A DNA stretch of 8,583 nucleotides, taken from the NCBI GenBank assembly GCA_964532065.1, contig CAZHHG010000101.1, positions 1-8,583 of the forward strand, given 5' to 3'. A program made the translations under genes and the position numbers. Below the pieces are notes generated by a model, which was given only the letters and a program-made list of their open reading frames with translations, was not told the origin of the DNA and made no database searches. The DNA is from DSXH01 sp964532065 (GTDB lineage: Bacteria; Bacteroidota; Ignavibacteria; Ignavibacteriales; Melioribacteraceae). Position 1 is the stretch's first letter, and each line of letters opens with the position of its first letter. Shown piece by piece: positions 1 to 6,100 of the stretch.

Positions 1-1
1 C

Positions 2-943
2 ATCGACAATGAAAAAGGAGCACGGTTTTTAATCCCTTCTTTCAAAAAGCACAACATTCAGGCAATCGCCAAGGAAACCACTTCACTCAAAGACGTTCAG
101 GATGCTTTCAAGTTTGTTCAGTCAGGTGAAGTCTCTTTCTTGTTTATTGATTCGCTTACAAAAGTTTATTACCGGTACATTAAAGACTACCGCGAAGCAA
201 ACCGCAGAAAATTTATGACTCTGCAGGACTGGGGTAAAATTCTCCCGCTATGGAACGAGGAATTTTCAGAAAAATTTGTTCAGACCGAAGGCAATATTGT
301 CTTTACCGGAAGGGGAGGATTTGAATATGAAAAGGAAGAAGATACGAAGGATGAAAACGGAGTCGTGACTGAAAAGGGAAGTTTTGTTAAGTCAGGATTT
401 AAGATGAAAATTGCCGGAGAAACCCCATACGAAACCGATCTTAACGTTTGGATGTCCTCGGACGATATTTACAAGGACGGCAAACCGAACAAAGAAATCT
501 ATGCCTATGTATTGAAAGACCGTTCGGACTGTTTTAATGGAAAGATCTTCCTATTCCCGACGTTCAAGAATTTCAAACCGATTATTGATTTTATCCAGGG
601 TTTGCCGGTAGGGGAGATAGCCGAAGAAACCGCAGGGAATATTATTCCAACTGAAAAAGAGTATTACGAACGTCAGTTAATGAAGAAAATCGAATCGGAA
701 AAAATCGAAGCGGTATTTGAATTGAACAATCTTGGGTCTCCTCGTTCAGCAGAAGAAAAGAAACTCAAGACAATGATCATTCAGAAGATCTTCGGTACCA
801 CCAGCAAGACGGAAATTGAAAAGCTTGACGGACCAAAACTGAACTTCCTGCGTCAGGAACTCGAGGAGTTTTTCATCGAATATAACACCCGTGAAGACAA
901 AGCGGAATTTATTGAAAGCTATTCCAAGGTCGCCGCTGCTTAA
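2..943 (+). CDS. Phage-type P-loop (AAA_24-like) ATPase, 5' end outside the window
   Basis: The frame is open from base 2, so the gene enters from the left and 313 residues are visible; the TTG at 140 lies inside the Walker B strand and is not the start. Seen: a hydrophobic strand ending in Asp (SFLFIDS, residues 45-51 of the visible part) fits Walker B, a second strand GNIVFTGRG (97-105) sits where the sensor strand of such ATPases lies, then SGFKMKIAGETPYETDL and, near 160-200, a FLFPTFKNFKPIIDF segment. The C-terminal third is charged and helical. The Walker A loop must lie upstream. This organisation resembles phage nucleotide-binding ATPases (AAA_24, related to Sak4-type proteins), usually sitting in phage replication or recombination modules; substrate cannot be read here. 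It ends TAATAA before a strong hairpin. A diverged copy of its last 15 codons recurs at 6177-6223. Family call is fairly sure, exact role is inference. Confidence 0.75.
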   Translation: MDNEKGARFLIPSFKKHNIQAIAKETTSLKDVQDAFKFVQSGEVSFLFIDSLTKVYYRYIKDYREANRRKFMTLQDWGKILPLWNEEFSEKFVQTEGNIVFTGRGGFEYEKEEDTKDENGVVTEKGSFVKSGFKMKIAGETPYETDLNVWMSSDDIYKDGKPNKEIYAYVLKDRSDCFNGKIFLFPTFKNFKPIIDFIQGLPVGEIAEETAGNIIPTEKEYYERQLMKKIESEKIEAVFELNNLGSPRSAEEKKLKTMIIQKIFGTTSKTEIEKLDGPKLNFLRQELEEFFIEYNTREDKAEFIESYSKVAAA

Positions 944-1008
944 TAATCTTTTCTAATTATTAAGAGCCGGAAACTTTTTGCTCCCGGCTCTTAATTAAAA
1001 CTGATATT
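897..1008 (+). repeat. Intact copy of a duplicated gene tail plus terminator
   Basis: This stretch holds the last 15 codons of the ATPase gene, its stop codons, its hairpin and the following ACTGATATT. The same order recurs at 6177-6286. The coding part matches at about 85% over 46 bases (aligned by eye), and the distal ACTGATATT is identical. Confidence 0.7.
959..995. terminator. Hairpin between convergent genes
   Basis: A perfect 12-bp stem (ATTAAGAGCCGG at 959-970, CCGGCTCTTAAT at 984-995) with a 13-base loop follows the ATPase stop by 15 bases. It lies between two convergent genes and probably ends transcription from both sides. There is no long T run on either side, so it may act as a 3' end stabiliser as well. 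The related tail copy has a hairpin of different sequence at the same place. Confidence 0.75.
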
Positions 1009-1030
1009 ACTGTTTAATAATTAAATTAGG

Positions 1031-2965
1031 TTACTTTAATAATACTATTTTCTTTGTCTCCTTGAATTTTTCAGAGATTATTTGATAATAATAAACTCCG
1101 CTTGGTAACTTCTCAGCATTCCAGTAAACTCTATATCTACCCTCTGCTTTTTCCTCATCTATTAAAGTATTCACTTCTCTTCCCAAATCGTCATATATTT
1201 TAATTGAAACACGACATGATTTCGGAATGGAATATTCAATGACCGTACCGTTGTTGAATGGATTCGGGTAGTTTTGACTCAACGAAAACTCCTTGGGTAT
1301 ATTGAGATTATCTGATATTGAAGTAATATCCTCGAAGTTTGCTACTAGATTTCTATCAGCTAAAATGATAAAAGAGTATTCTGCATTTTGCGAAATCTCT
1401 GCGTTGTTTTCTGTCCAGTTTAGAAATCTAAATTTTTTCCCGTTTTCATTTCTTGCTACTGCTGCAATTACGACATTTGAACCATGAGCATAACTTCCAC
1501 CTCCTGAAACCGTTCCGCCTTCTGCTGGATTTGACTGTAAACTAATTGTGTAGGATTTTAGTGTAAAATTTGCTTCTAATGTTCTATCACTAGTTACTTC
1601 AAATGAATAACTTTGATTTTCTGATACTACATTCCCGTTTTCTGTCCAATTCCTGAAACTATAGTTGGTGTTTGGTACAGCATTAACCGTTATTGTTGTC
1701 CCGTAATCAAATATTCCGCTCCCTGTTAGTATTCCACCATCTGCTGGATTTGATTGTAAATTTACTGTATGTGTTTTTATACCAAAATTCGCAACTAGTG
1801 TTCTATCATTGGTGATTATAAACGTATAACTCTCATTCTCTGATACTACATTCCCATTTTCTGTCCAGTTTAGAAAATTATATCCTGTACCGGGAATAGC
1901 TTTTACAGTTACAGATGTACCATAATCGAATATTCCCGAACCTTCAACTGTGCCTCCTGCTGTTGGATCTGCATTTAAGACTAAATTAAATCTGTTCTTT
2001 TCGAAATTAGCGATCAAAGTTCGGCTGCCAGTTACCGTAAACTGATAGTTCGGATTGGTTGAAACAACTGTTGAATTTTCTGTCCAATCTTTAAAGTTAT
2101 AGTCGTTGTTAGGAGTTGTCCCTACGGTAACGATTTCACCTCTTGAGTACACTCCACTTCCGGATGTAGTTCCTCCTTCAACTGGATTTGATAATGTCTC
2201 AATGGTCAATTGCGGCCAGCTTTTTTCTTTATATAAATTAGTTATTTCAGATTGCGATAGAGTTCGATTGTAAATTCTTATGTCGTCAATCATACAGTTA
2301 GCATAACCATCAGCTGCCCAATTACTTTTCCCAAAATAATTATTTTGTCTCGTCACATTTCTTGGTGTCTGATTTGTTACTCCTTCAAACCATAAGAGAC
2401 CATTTTTATATACTTTAACTACATTGCCGGATAAAGTATATGCTAGATGCACCCAGCTGAACCACTCAAGTGGAGAATCTGAACCTATCCAGCCACCGCT
2501 GTTAGATTCATTAAAGATCTCAGTTATTACGACTCCATTTACATCGAGACTAAGAGCCAGGAATATATTATCTGAAGCGCCCCCATTTCCAAAATCAAAA
2601 AATCTTGACCAGTAATTTGCATATCTGAGGTATGTCCAACCTGAAAAAGTAAAATTGCCATTAAAAAATACACCGGGGCTTAATGAAACATAATCATCAA
2701 CACCATCCAAACTCAATGCCTTGTTTAGAACTCCAAATCGGTCTGTAGCCCATGTTGCACCATGAATAGTTCCGTTATAATTATTCCCACTCTGATCTAA
2801 TGCATCTCCGTCAAATGGATAGTAAGCAACAAGTCCTGTTATTGGAATCTCTAGATTTTGTTGACTGTTTTTAAATACTGATAATGTTTGTGAAAATAAA
2901 TTGCTCGTAAAAAGACCTGTCAGAACAACGAACAATAAAAAGGAAGGAAAATATTTTTTGAACAT
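1031..2965 (-). CDS. Secreted LamG / InlB-B-repeat protein with T9SS sorting domain
   Basis: A 644-residue exported protein, probably surface-bound or released by the type IX secretion system. Seen: basic start plus hydrophobic segment and a likely signal peptidase site after LFSQ (about residue 26); a LamG/concanavalin A-like domain at about 43-247 (opening GLVAYYPFDGDALDQSG, closing CMIDDIRIYNRTLSQSEI); four tandem divergent InlB B-type repeats at about 252-322, 325-395, 398-468 and 471-545, each with (N)P..GG...GSG.Y/F..G, a WTEN core and an R.L.ANF end; and a C-terminal T9SS type A sorting domain at about 557-644. Known: LamG often binds carbohydrate or protein; the B repeats are small beta domains acting as spacers or adhesins. 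No catalytic domain is visible, so an adhesin or structural role is likely but not shown. The start is set by AAAGGAGGT at 2971-2979, five bases before ATG. It is convergent with the ATPase gene. Confidence 0.9.
   Translation of the reverse strand: MFKKYFPSFLLFVVLTGLFTSNLFSQTLSVFKNSQQNLEIPITGLVAYYPFDGDALDQSGNNYNGTIHGATWATDRFGVLNKALSLDGVDDYVSLSPGVFFNGNFTFSGWTYLRYANYWSRFFDFGNGGASDNIFLALSLDVNGVVITEIFNESNSGGWIGSDSPLEWFSWVHLAYTLSGNVVKVYKNGLLWFEGVTNQTPRNVTRQNNYFGKSNWAADGYANCMIDDIRIYNRTLSQSEITNLYKEKSWPQLTIETLSNPVEGGTTSGSGVYSRGEIVTVGTTPNNDYNFKDWTENSTVVSTNPNYQFTVTGSRTLIANFEKNRFNLVLNADPTAGGTVEGSGIFDYGTSVTVKAIPGTGYNFLNWTENGNVVSENESYTFIITNDRTLVANFGIKTHTVNLQSNPADGGILTGSGIFDYGTTITVNAVPNTNYSFRNWTENGNVVSENQSYSFEVTSDRTLEANFTLKSYTISLQSNPAEGGTVSGGGSYAHGSNVVIAAVARNENGKKFRFLNWTENNAEISQNAEYSFIILADRNLVANFEDITSISDNLNIPKEFSLSQNYPNPFNNGTVIEYSIPKSCRVSIKIYDDLGREVNTLIDEEKAEGRYRVYWNAEKLPSGVYYYQIISEKFKETKKIVLLK
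1331..2212 (-). repeat. Four tandem InlB-B-type repeat units
   Basis: Four units of about 71-75 codons within the T9SS protein. The two middle units and the last are also alike in DNA: TTTTCTGTCCAGTTTAGAAA occurs at 1407-1426 and 1857-1876, and TCTGCTGGATTTGA occurs near 1520 and 1740. The first unit (nearest the LamG domain) is the most different. This points to expansion by duplication and a locus prone to unit gain or loss. Confidence 0.8.
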
Positions 2966-3008
2966 TTCTTACCTCCTTTAAGCTATTTAAATATTAGGTA
3001 GATTTATG

Positions 3009-3075
3009 CGATTCGAGAATCGATAATTCTCTATTTATTTATTCAGGTAAATATGATTTCCTGGTTCTTACCTGA
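3009..3075 (-). promoter_or_regulatory. Inverted repeats in the T9SS gene leader (possible operator)
   Basis: Two overlapping short palindromes (3009-3022 and 3015-3031) and an 8-bp inverted repeat with a 17-base gap (3043-3050 with 3068-3075) lie 44-110 bases upstream of the ATG at 2965. Position fits a promoter or operator, but no convincing -10/-35 pair is visible and such repeats arise by chance in AT-rich DNA. Confidence 0.25.
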
Positions 3076-3494
3076 TCTCTTCTCGTTTTATTTCTATAAT
3101 TCTATTGTATCTTTTCACAAGAGATAGATTGCTTACTGATTTGGATGGCAAATATTGAGGCTGATATTTGAGAAGGCTAGTGTTGAAGGGGATAGGAATT
3201 AACTTACACAACATGATTTTTATTCTATATTGTTCATTATTAAACTATATAATTATTCAATATTTATCAAGAAATCCTATATTATGAAAATAGGTCATAA
3301 ATCTGAATGTCATAGAGGTTAGATTTAATACTTCATTTGTCAAATGAAAACACATTCAACTATTTTTAATACTCGCTAAATATTTTGGAATCGATTAGCG
3401 CTAAAATTTATGGTAATTATACCTTGAGAACACTTGTAAGTTAGTTAATAAATTTGTTTTTTACTTATTGATTGCTGATTATTCTAATTGAATA

Positions 3495-3508
3495 TCAGGA
3501 CATTTGAC
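3495..3508 (+). repeat. Possible left terminal inverted repeat
   Basis: TCAGGACATTTGAC, the inverted partner of 6101-6114 with one mismatch. It lies in non-coding DNA 22 bases before the 53-aa ORF. See the mobile element entry for caveats. Confidence 0.35.
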
Positions 3509-3530
3509 ATAGTCACATAGGAATCCCTTT

Positions 3531-3692
3531 ATGAAAAAGAAGTCTGAAATAAAAAACAAAAAAAAGCCCTTAACGATGAAAGGGATTACTAAGAAACATA
3601 AAATCGTTAAGGGCGAAAAAGAAAATCCGAAACACATAGAGGATTTTGAAAAGATTTTAGATAGTTTAGTTAATCCAGAGAAAAATAGGTAG
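3531..3692 (+). CDS. Doubtful 53-aa Lys-rich small protein
   Basis: ATG at 3531 has AGGA at 3519-3522, eight bases upstream, and reads 53 codons to TAG. The product begins MKKKSEIKNKKKPLTMKG, is about a third Lys, has no recognisable domain, and ends in a more ordinary helix-like stretch (HIEDFEKILDSLVNPEKNR). Against it: the A-rich DNA and perfect inverted repeat at 3566-3614 look like a transcription terminator for the opposite strand, and a second hairpin begins at its stop codon. Such low-complexity Lys runs are what an antisense T-tract would produce. The acidic end with mixed codons is the best argument for a real gene. Confidence 0.35.
   Translation: MKKKSEIKNKKKPLTMKGITKKHKIVKGEKENPKHIEDFEKILDSLVNPEKNR
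3566..3614 (-). terminator. Strong intrinsic terminator, minus strand
   Basis: A perfect 12-bp inverted repeat (GCCCTTAACGAT at 3566-3577, ATCGTTAAGGGC at 3603-3614) with a 25-base loop. On the minus strand the stem is followed directly by TTTTTTTTGTTTTTT, a textbook U-tract. It would end transcripts of the 43-aa gene and perhaps of the whole minus-strand array from 5966. The loop is longer than usual. Confidence 0.7.
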
Positions 3693-3713
3693 GGGCAGGT
3701 GGTAACCCGCCCC
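3692..3713 (-). terminator. GC-rich hairpin after the 43-aa gene
   Basis: GGGGCAGG (3692-3699) faces CCCGCCCC (3706-3713) across a 6-base loop. On the minus strand the single odd pair becomes G-U, so the stem is whole in that RNA, while on the plus strand it is an A-C mismatch. It starts 10 bases after the stop of the 43-aa gene and is followed a little later by TATTTTTC. It is likely a first, weaker terminator ahead of 3566-3614. Confidence 0.5.
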
Positions 3714-3722
3714 CGATTCAGG

Positions 3723-3854
3723 TTAATCTTTAACCCAAATACAAAATGCTTTTAGCCCATAATTAGCCGCATAAAGCATTTTACCGCCTCGCAAACGAAT
3801 AGTCTTCGTAAATACTTGGTGAAAACCTTTTCGTTCTACGCTTTTCTCTTTCAT
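3723..3854 (-). CDS. 43-aa small basic protein, unknown function
   Basis: ATG at 3854 has GGAG (3861-3864) six bases upstream, a good ribosome binding site that fixes the start. The product is 43 residues: MKEKSVERKGFHQVFTKTIR, then a Gly-Gly-Lys turn and MLYAANYGLKAFCIWVKD. Composition is protein-like, with alternating hydrophobic and basic residues suggesting beta strands; it has one Cys, no signal peptide and no membrane segment. I do not recognise a named domain. Two hairpins downstream (3692-3713, 3566-3614) close a minus-strand transcript, which supports expression. It is followed upstream by the YegP-like gene on the same strand, 166 bases away, so it may have its own promoter. Confidence 0.65.
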   Translation of the reverse strand: MKEKSVERKGFHQVFTKTIRLRGGKMLYAANYGLKAFCIWVKD

Positions 3855-4020
3855 CCTTAACTCCTATTAAAAGAGAGTTAAAAAATCCTTGCCGCTTATC
3901 TTTTAGTTGTATAAGTTTACAACAGCACAAAAAAAGTATTCAAGGCAAAAGCGTTAATTACTCATGTTGAATGCATGAGGGAAGTCATAAGAAGTCGTGA
4001 CCTTTTTAGGACTTTTGTTT

Positions 4021-4191
4021 TTACATTTCATAAATAGGCGCATTGCCAGCAGACTTAATCAATTCAACCGCATAACGACAATTCTGTTTACTCGTATAAC
4101 CTTCTCCCGATGTTGCAATGATTTGATTGTTCCCGGCTCTTAACCGCCACCGCCATTGATATGCGGTATCTTGGAAAATTTGAAAGTACAT
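4021..4191 (-). CDS. YegP/DUF1508-family small protein, single domain
   Basis: A 56-residue protein starting MYFQIFQDTAYQWRWRLRAG, then QIIATSGEGYTSKQNC and a helix ending KSAGNAPIYEM. The order F.I..D....WRWRL.A.N...IATSGEGYTSK..C..A.E.IK is the DUF1508/YegP fold signature. Family knowledge: E. coli YegP carries two tandem copies in about 110 residues, and single-copy forms like this one are common; the biochemical role is unsettled. The start is fixed by AAAGGTG (4197-4203), five bases from ATG. The gene is cytosolic (no signal). Its start is only 27 bases from the opposite start at 4219, so any promoter for it must overlap the neighbouring gene. Confidence 0.85.
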   Translation of the reverse strand: MYFQIFQDTAYQWRWRLRAGNNQIIATSGEGYTSKQNCRYAVELIKSAGNAPIYEM

Positions 4192-4218
4192 TTTTTCACC
4201 TTTAAATTGGTTAATAAT

Positions 4219-4452
4219 ATGAAAGCTAAAATGATCTCAAGATTTCTTTTTTCTTACTACTATGAAGGCAAGTGGTGGAGTTTAGAAATCCCCGCATACA
4301 GTAGAGAAGATGCTCTTGGAATAGTCCAGAAACTTCCATTAGCTAAGTTTGATGGTCAATTATTTCTTGAGTTTAAGGTTTCTCCTTCTTTTGTTGTTAG
4401 ATTTTTTCAGAAACTTTTTGGTCTTTGGAAAAAACCTCTAAGTTATTTATAG
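4219..4452 (+). CDS. 77-aa small protein with WWSLEIPAYSREDA motif
   Basis: I choose ATG 4219 over an in-frame ATG at 4156, because upstream codons overlap the divergent YegP-like gene and read unlike protein. The product is 77 residues: a strand FLFSYYYEGKWWSLEIPAYS, a helix REDALGIVQKLPLAKFDG, a strand LFLEFKV and a hydrophobic basic tail VVRFFQKLFGLWKKP. The strand-helix-strand plan with aromatic strand and DA helix resembles small uncharacterised proteins seen in plasmids and other accessory regions of many bacteria; I cannot name a function. No clear ribosome binding site is visible; an alternative start is ATG 4231. Its last 56 bases overlap the end of the transposase gene on the other strand, so the tail may be an added readthrough end. 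Confidence 0.6.
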   Translation: MKAKMISRFLFSYYYEGKWWSLEIPAYSREDALGIVQKLPLAKFDGQLFLEFKVSPSFVVRFFQKLFGLWKKPLSYL

Positions 4453-5284
4453 CAACATCGAACATCGGCAAAAAGGATTTTCTGTTGTTGTATCTAAATG
4501 CACACTCGTTTATATAATTCTGTAAATAAATTTCTGAGACATGGATATGAGTTCCAGAAATAGTCCTTTTAAGTTGCGAGAAAAAGCCCTCAATGGTGTT
4601 GGTTGATATTTCGTTAAAGCGATATTGTGAAATTGAATGGTTGATTATACTATGGTTAAATCCCATGTTTTTCAGTTTGTTATATATCGGGTATTCGTCT
4701 GAATTAACTTTTGAGTCCTTAGAGATGTTTTCTTCAATGATCGGGTAAAGAGTTGTTCTTTTAGTATCTGAAACGTGAATTGCTTTGACATCACCTTGGC
4801 GCTCAACCATTCCAAACACAATGGATTTATTTTCTGAGCCTCTACCACGTTTCCCTTTATATTTACCTCCAATATAGGTTTCGTCAATTTCACAAAAGCC
4901 ATGAAGTTGTTTTGATTTTTTATTTCCTAATAGTTCTCGAATTTTATGAGCCATTCGGAAAGCAGTCTTGTAAGTAACCCCAAGTTGTCTTTCAAGTTCT
5001 TTCGCTGAAACCCCGTTCCTTGTTGCTGTCATTAAATAGATAGCATAGAACCAAAAAGACAAGGGTGTTGTTGTTTTTTCAAAGACAGTTCCGGCGGTAG
5101 GATAAAGTTGGTGATAACAGTATTTGCATTGATAAGAACGACGGGTTGTAATCCTCCTAAAGTTTGCCTTGTTTCCACATTCGGGGCAAGTTTCTAAATT
5201 ACCGTAACGAAGTCTAAATATCTTATCAAGGCAAGCTGTATCGGTTGGATAAAGTTTTCTAAAATCGGTTATTGTAAATCTCAT
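4397..5284 (-). CDS. IS1595/ISXO2-family transposase
   Basis: A 295-residue transposase that looks complete. Seen: an N-terminal zinc ribbon with Cys33, Cys36, Cys53 and Cys56; a helix-turn-helix stretch SAKELERQLGVTYKTAFRMA at 93-112; then a DDE-type core with Asp134 in EIDETYIGGK, Asp196 in NSDEY, and the third motif NTIEGFFSQLKRTISGTHIH at 229-248, followed by YLQNYINECAFRYNNR. IS1595-family enzymes are known to vary the third catalytic residue (DDE or DDNK type); here Asn229, Glu232 and Lys239 are all present. No frameshift or stop breaks it, so it could be active. AAGGAA (5292-5297) precedes ATG by seven bases, inside a hairpin loop. It converges on the 77-aa gene with 56 bases of overlap. 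No terminal repeats lie close to the gene. Confidence 0.92.
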   Translation of the reverse strand: MRFTITDFRKLYPTDTACLDKIFRLRYGNLETCPECGNKANFRRITTRRSYQCKYCYHQLYPTAGTVFEKTTTPLSFWFYAIYLMTATRNGVSAKELERQLGVTYKTAFRMAHKIRELLGNKKSKQLHGFCEIDETYIGGKYKGKRGRGSENKSIVFGMVERQGDVKAIHVSDTKRTTLYPIIEENISKDSKVNSDEYPIYNKLKNMGFNHSIINHSISQYRFNEISTNTIEGFFSQLKRTISGTHIHVSEIYLQNYINECAFRYNNRKSFLPMFDVAINNLEVFSKDQKVSEKI

Positions 5285-5333
5285 AGCGAAATTCCTTGAT
5301 TCTTTTTAAAGGTTTCGCTATCATTACGATAGC
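5283..5333 (-). promoter_or_regulatory. Two mutually exclusive hairpins in the transposase leader
   Basis: In the minus-strand mRNA three arms follow each other: GCTATC (5333-5328), GATAGCGAAA (5322-5313) and TTTCGCTAT (5291-5283). The middle arm can pair with the first (6 bp, 5-base loop) or with the last (9 bp, 21-base loop), not with both. The last arm contains the A and T of the start codon, and the Shine-Dalgarno AAGGAA sits in that loop. This is seen directly; that it limits transposase translation is inference. The first hairpin could instead be part of a binding site for the transposase. Confidence 0.5.
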
Positions 5334-5340
5334 AAAAAAG

Positions 5341-5413
5341 AGCGGATAGTCGGAATCGAACCGACGATTAATGCCTGGGAAGGACATCTGTTATACCATT
5401 TAACTATATCCGC
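5341..5413 (-). tRNA. tRNA-Gly(TCC)-like gene with odd anticodon arm
   Basis: The minus strand folds into a full cloverleaf: acceptor GCGGATA/TATCCGC (7 bp, perfect), D arm GTTA/TAAC, anticodon stem ATGTC/GGCAT (one G-U), loop CTTCCCA, T arm GTCGG/CCGAC with loop TTCGATT, discriminator T. The anticodon reads TCC (Gly). Oddities: position 37 is C instead of a purine, there are two rather than one linking bases before the anticodon stem, and the loop allows a slipped reading. CCA is not encoded (CTT follows), which is common in this group of bacteria. It lies 7 bases from the transposase leader hairpins and 52 bases from the 166-aa gene, all on one strand. It could be a functional accessory tRNA or a decayed one. 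Confidence 0.75.
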
Positions 5414-5420
5414 TTTGTTA

Positions 5421-5461
5421 AGAAGAGCAACTCGACCCGTCAAAGTTTAAGTTGCTCTTCT
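5421..5461. terminator. 12-bp hairpin between 166-aa gene and tRNA
   Basis: Perfect stem AGAAGAGCAACT (5421-5432) with AGTTGCTCTTCT (5450-5461), 17-base loop. It begins four bases after the stop of the 166-aa gene, the right place for that gene's terminator, but on the minus strand the stem is followed by TAACAAAG rather than T's. On the plus strand CTTTTT follows, so it would work best against transcription coming from the left. Confidence 0.6.
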
Positions 5462-5465
5462 CTTT

Positions 5466-5966
5466 TTAAACATTATAATGTGATTTAATTTTTTGTCTAT
5501 ATTCAGGAATAAGTTCTCCATCAACAAACCAACTTGTTAAACCATAATAAGCAGTCAATTCTGCGGGCACATTTTCAATTCTGATTTGTTTTATTTTACT
5601 ATTCGGTTTTCTATATGCTTGTGAAAACGTTCCAGACCAATTCTTATTAAAATCATATTTATTGTTTTTATTATATTCATTTGCTTTATTCATTAGATCA
5701 CGTGAGGAGAGTGGTCTGTTTTCATTTTTTAGAATTGATTCAACAATTTCAAATAAAAACATTCTTCGGGTTGGTTTCTTATTTACTGTTTCTGGGAAAA
5801 GTTCTTCTGATTGAGTAAGTGGCTCTTTCAGTTTTATTTTTTGGGGTGTAGGTGTTTCAAACTCCTCAATAATTTTTAGAGCTTGGTTATACTTTGAAAT
5901 TTCTGCCTCAAGCTCTTTAATTTTCTCAAGTAGTTTAATCTTTATATCCTCTCCCGTTTTTATCAT
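5466..5966 (-). CDS. 166-aa coiled-coil / possible winged-helix protein, unknown function
   Basis: A 166-residue cytosolic protein. Residues 3-36 form a charged heptad-like helix (IKIKLLEKIKELEAEISKYN), probably a coiled coil and so likely oligomeric. A linker rich in Pro and Lys follows. Residues 67-116 read like a helix-turn-helix or winged-helix unit (RRMFLFEIVESILKNENRPL, then SSRDLMNKANEYN) ending with NWSGTFSQAYRK. The end (YYGLTSWFVDGELIPEYRQK) has a strand and a short helix. I do not recognise a named family; DNA binding is inferred only from the predicted fold. The start has GAGGT five bases upstream and a good promoter lies further up. It is the first gene of the minus-strand array ending at the transposase, so a regulator or passenger of the mobile block is possible. 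Confidence 0.75.
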   Translation of the reverse strand: MIKTGEDIKIKLLEKIKELEAEISKYNQALKIIEEFETPTPQKIKLKEPLTQSEELFPETVNKKPTRRMFLFEIVESILKNENRPLSSRDLMNKANEYNKNNKYDFNKNWSGTFSQAYRKPNSKIKQIRIENVPAELTAYYGLTSWFVDGELIPEYRQKIKSHYNV

Positions 5967-5993
5967 TTTATACCTCTTTGAATTTCTATATAC

Positions 5994-6022
5994 AAGATAT
6001 ATAAATTAGAGACGAAAGTCAA
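5994..6022 (-). promoter_or_regulatory. Sigma70-like promoter for the 166-aa gene
   Basis: Minus strand: TTGACT (6022-6017), 17-base spacer, TATCTT (5999-5994). The -35 box matches 5/6 and the -10 box 4/6 of consensus. It would start transcription near 5987, about 20 bases before the ATG at 5966, leaving room for the GAGGT ribosome binding site. Confidence 0.5.
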
Positions 6023-6100
6023 GAGGCGAAAAAGATAATTAGGGACGGTTGGGTTTCTCCAAATAGGTATTCAGGCGTTCACTATACGTGAGATTCAAAA

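Larger units (their letters stand above)
2966..3530. other. Gene-poor AT-rich spacer
   Basis: I find no supportable gene here on either strand. The left end is the leader of the T9SS gene. Inverted repeats lie at 3009-3022 (CGATTC/GAATCG), 3015-3031 (GAGAAT/ATTCTC) and 3043-3075 (TCAGGTAA/TTACCTGA). A possible transposon end lies at 3495-3508. The rest shows no clear motif. Confidence 0.6.

Noticed and set aside
1293..2615. Short plus-strand reading frames at 1293-1487 and 2424-2615
   Set aside because: They lie wholly inside the T9SS protein gene on the other strand, whose domains and ribosome site are clear; their products look like antisense shadow.
982..4143. 13-base identity TCCCGGCTCTTAA at 982-994 and 4131-4143
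   Set aside because: About the number of such matches expected by chance in a window this size; one copy is coding (YegP-like gene), the other a terminator arm.
4672..4902. 76-codon minus-strand frame
   Set aside because: Out-of-frame shadow within the transposase gene, overlapping its catalytic core.
3531..5966. Integron cassette array (small genes with hairpins between them)
   Set aside because: The hairpins differ from each other in sequence, lack convincing attC core sites, and genes lie on both strands; no integrase is seen.
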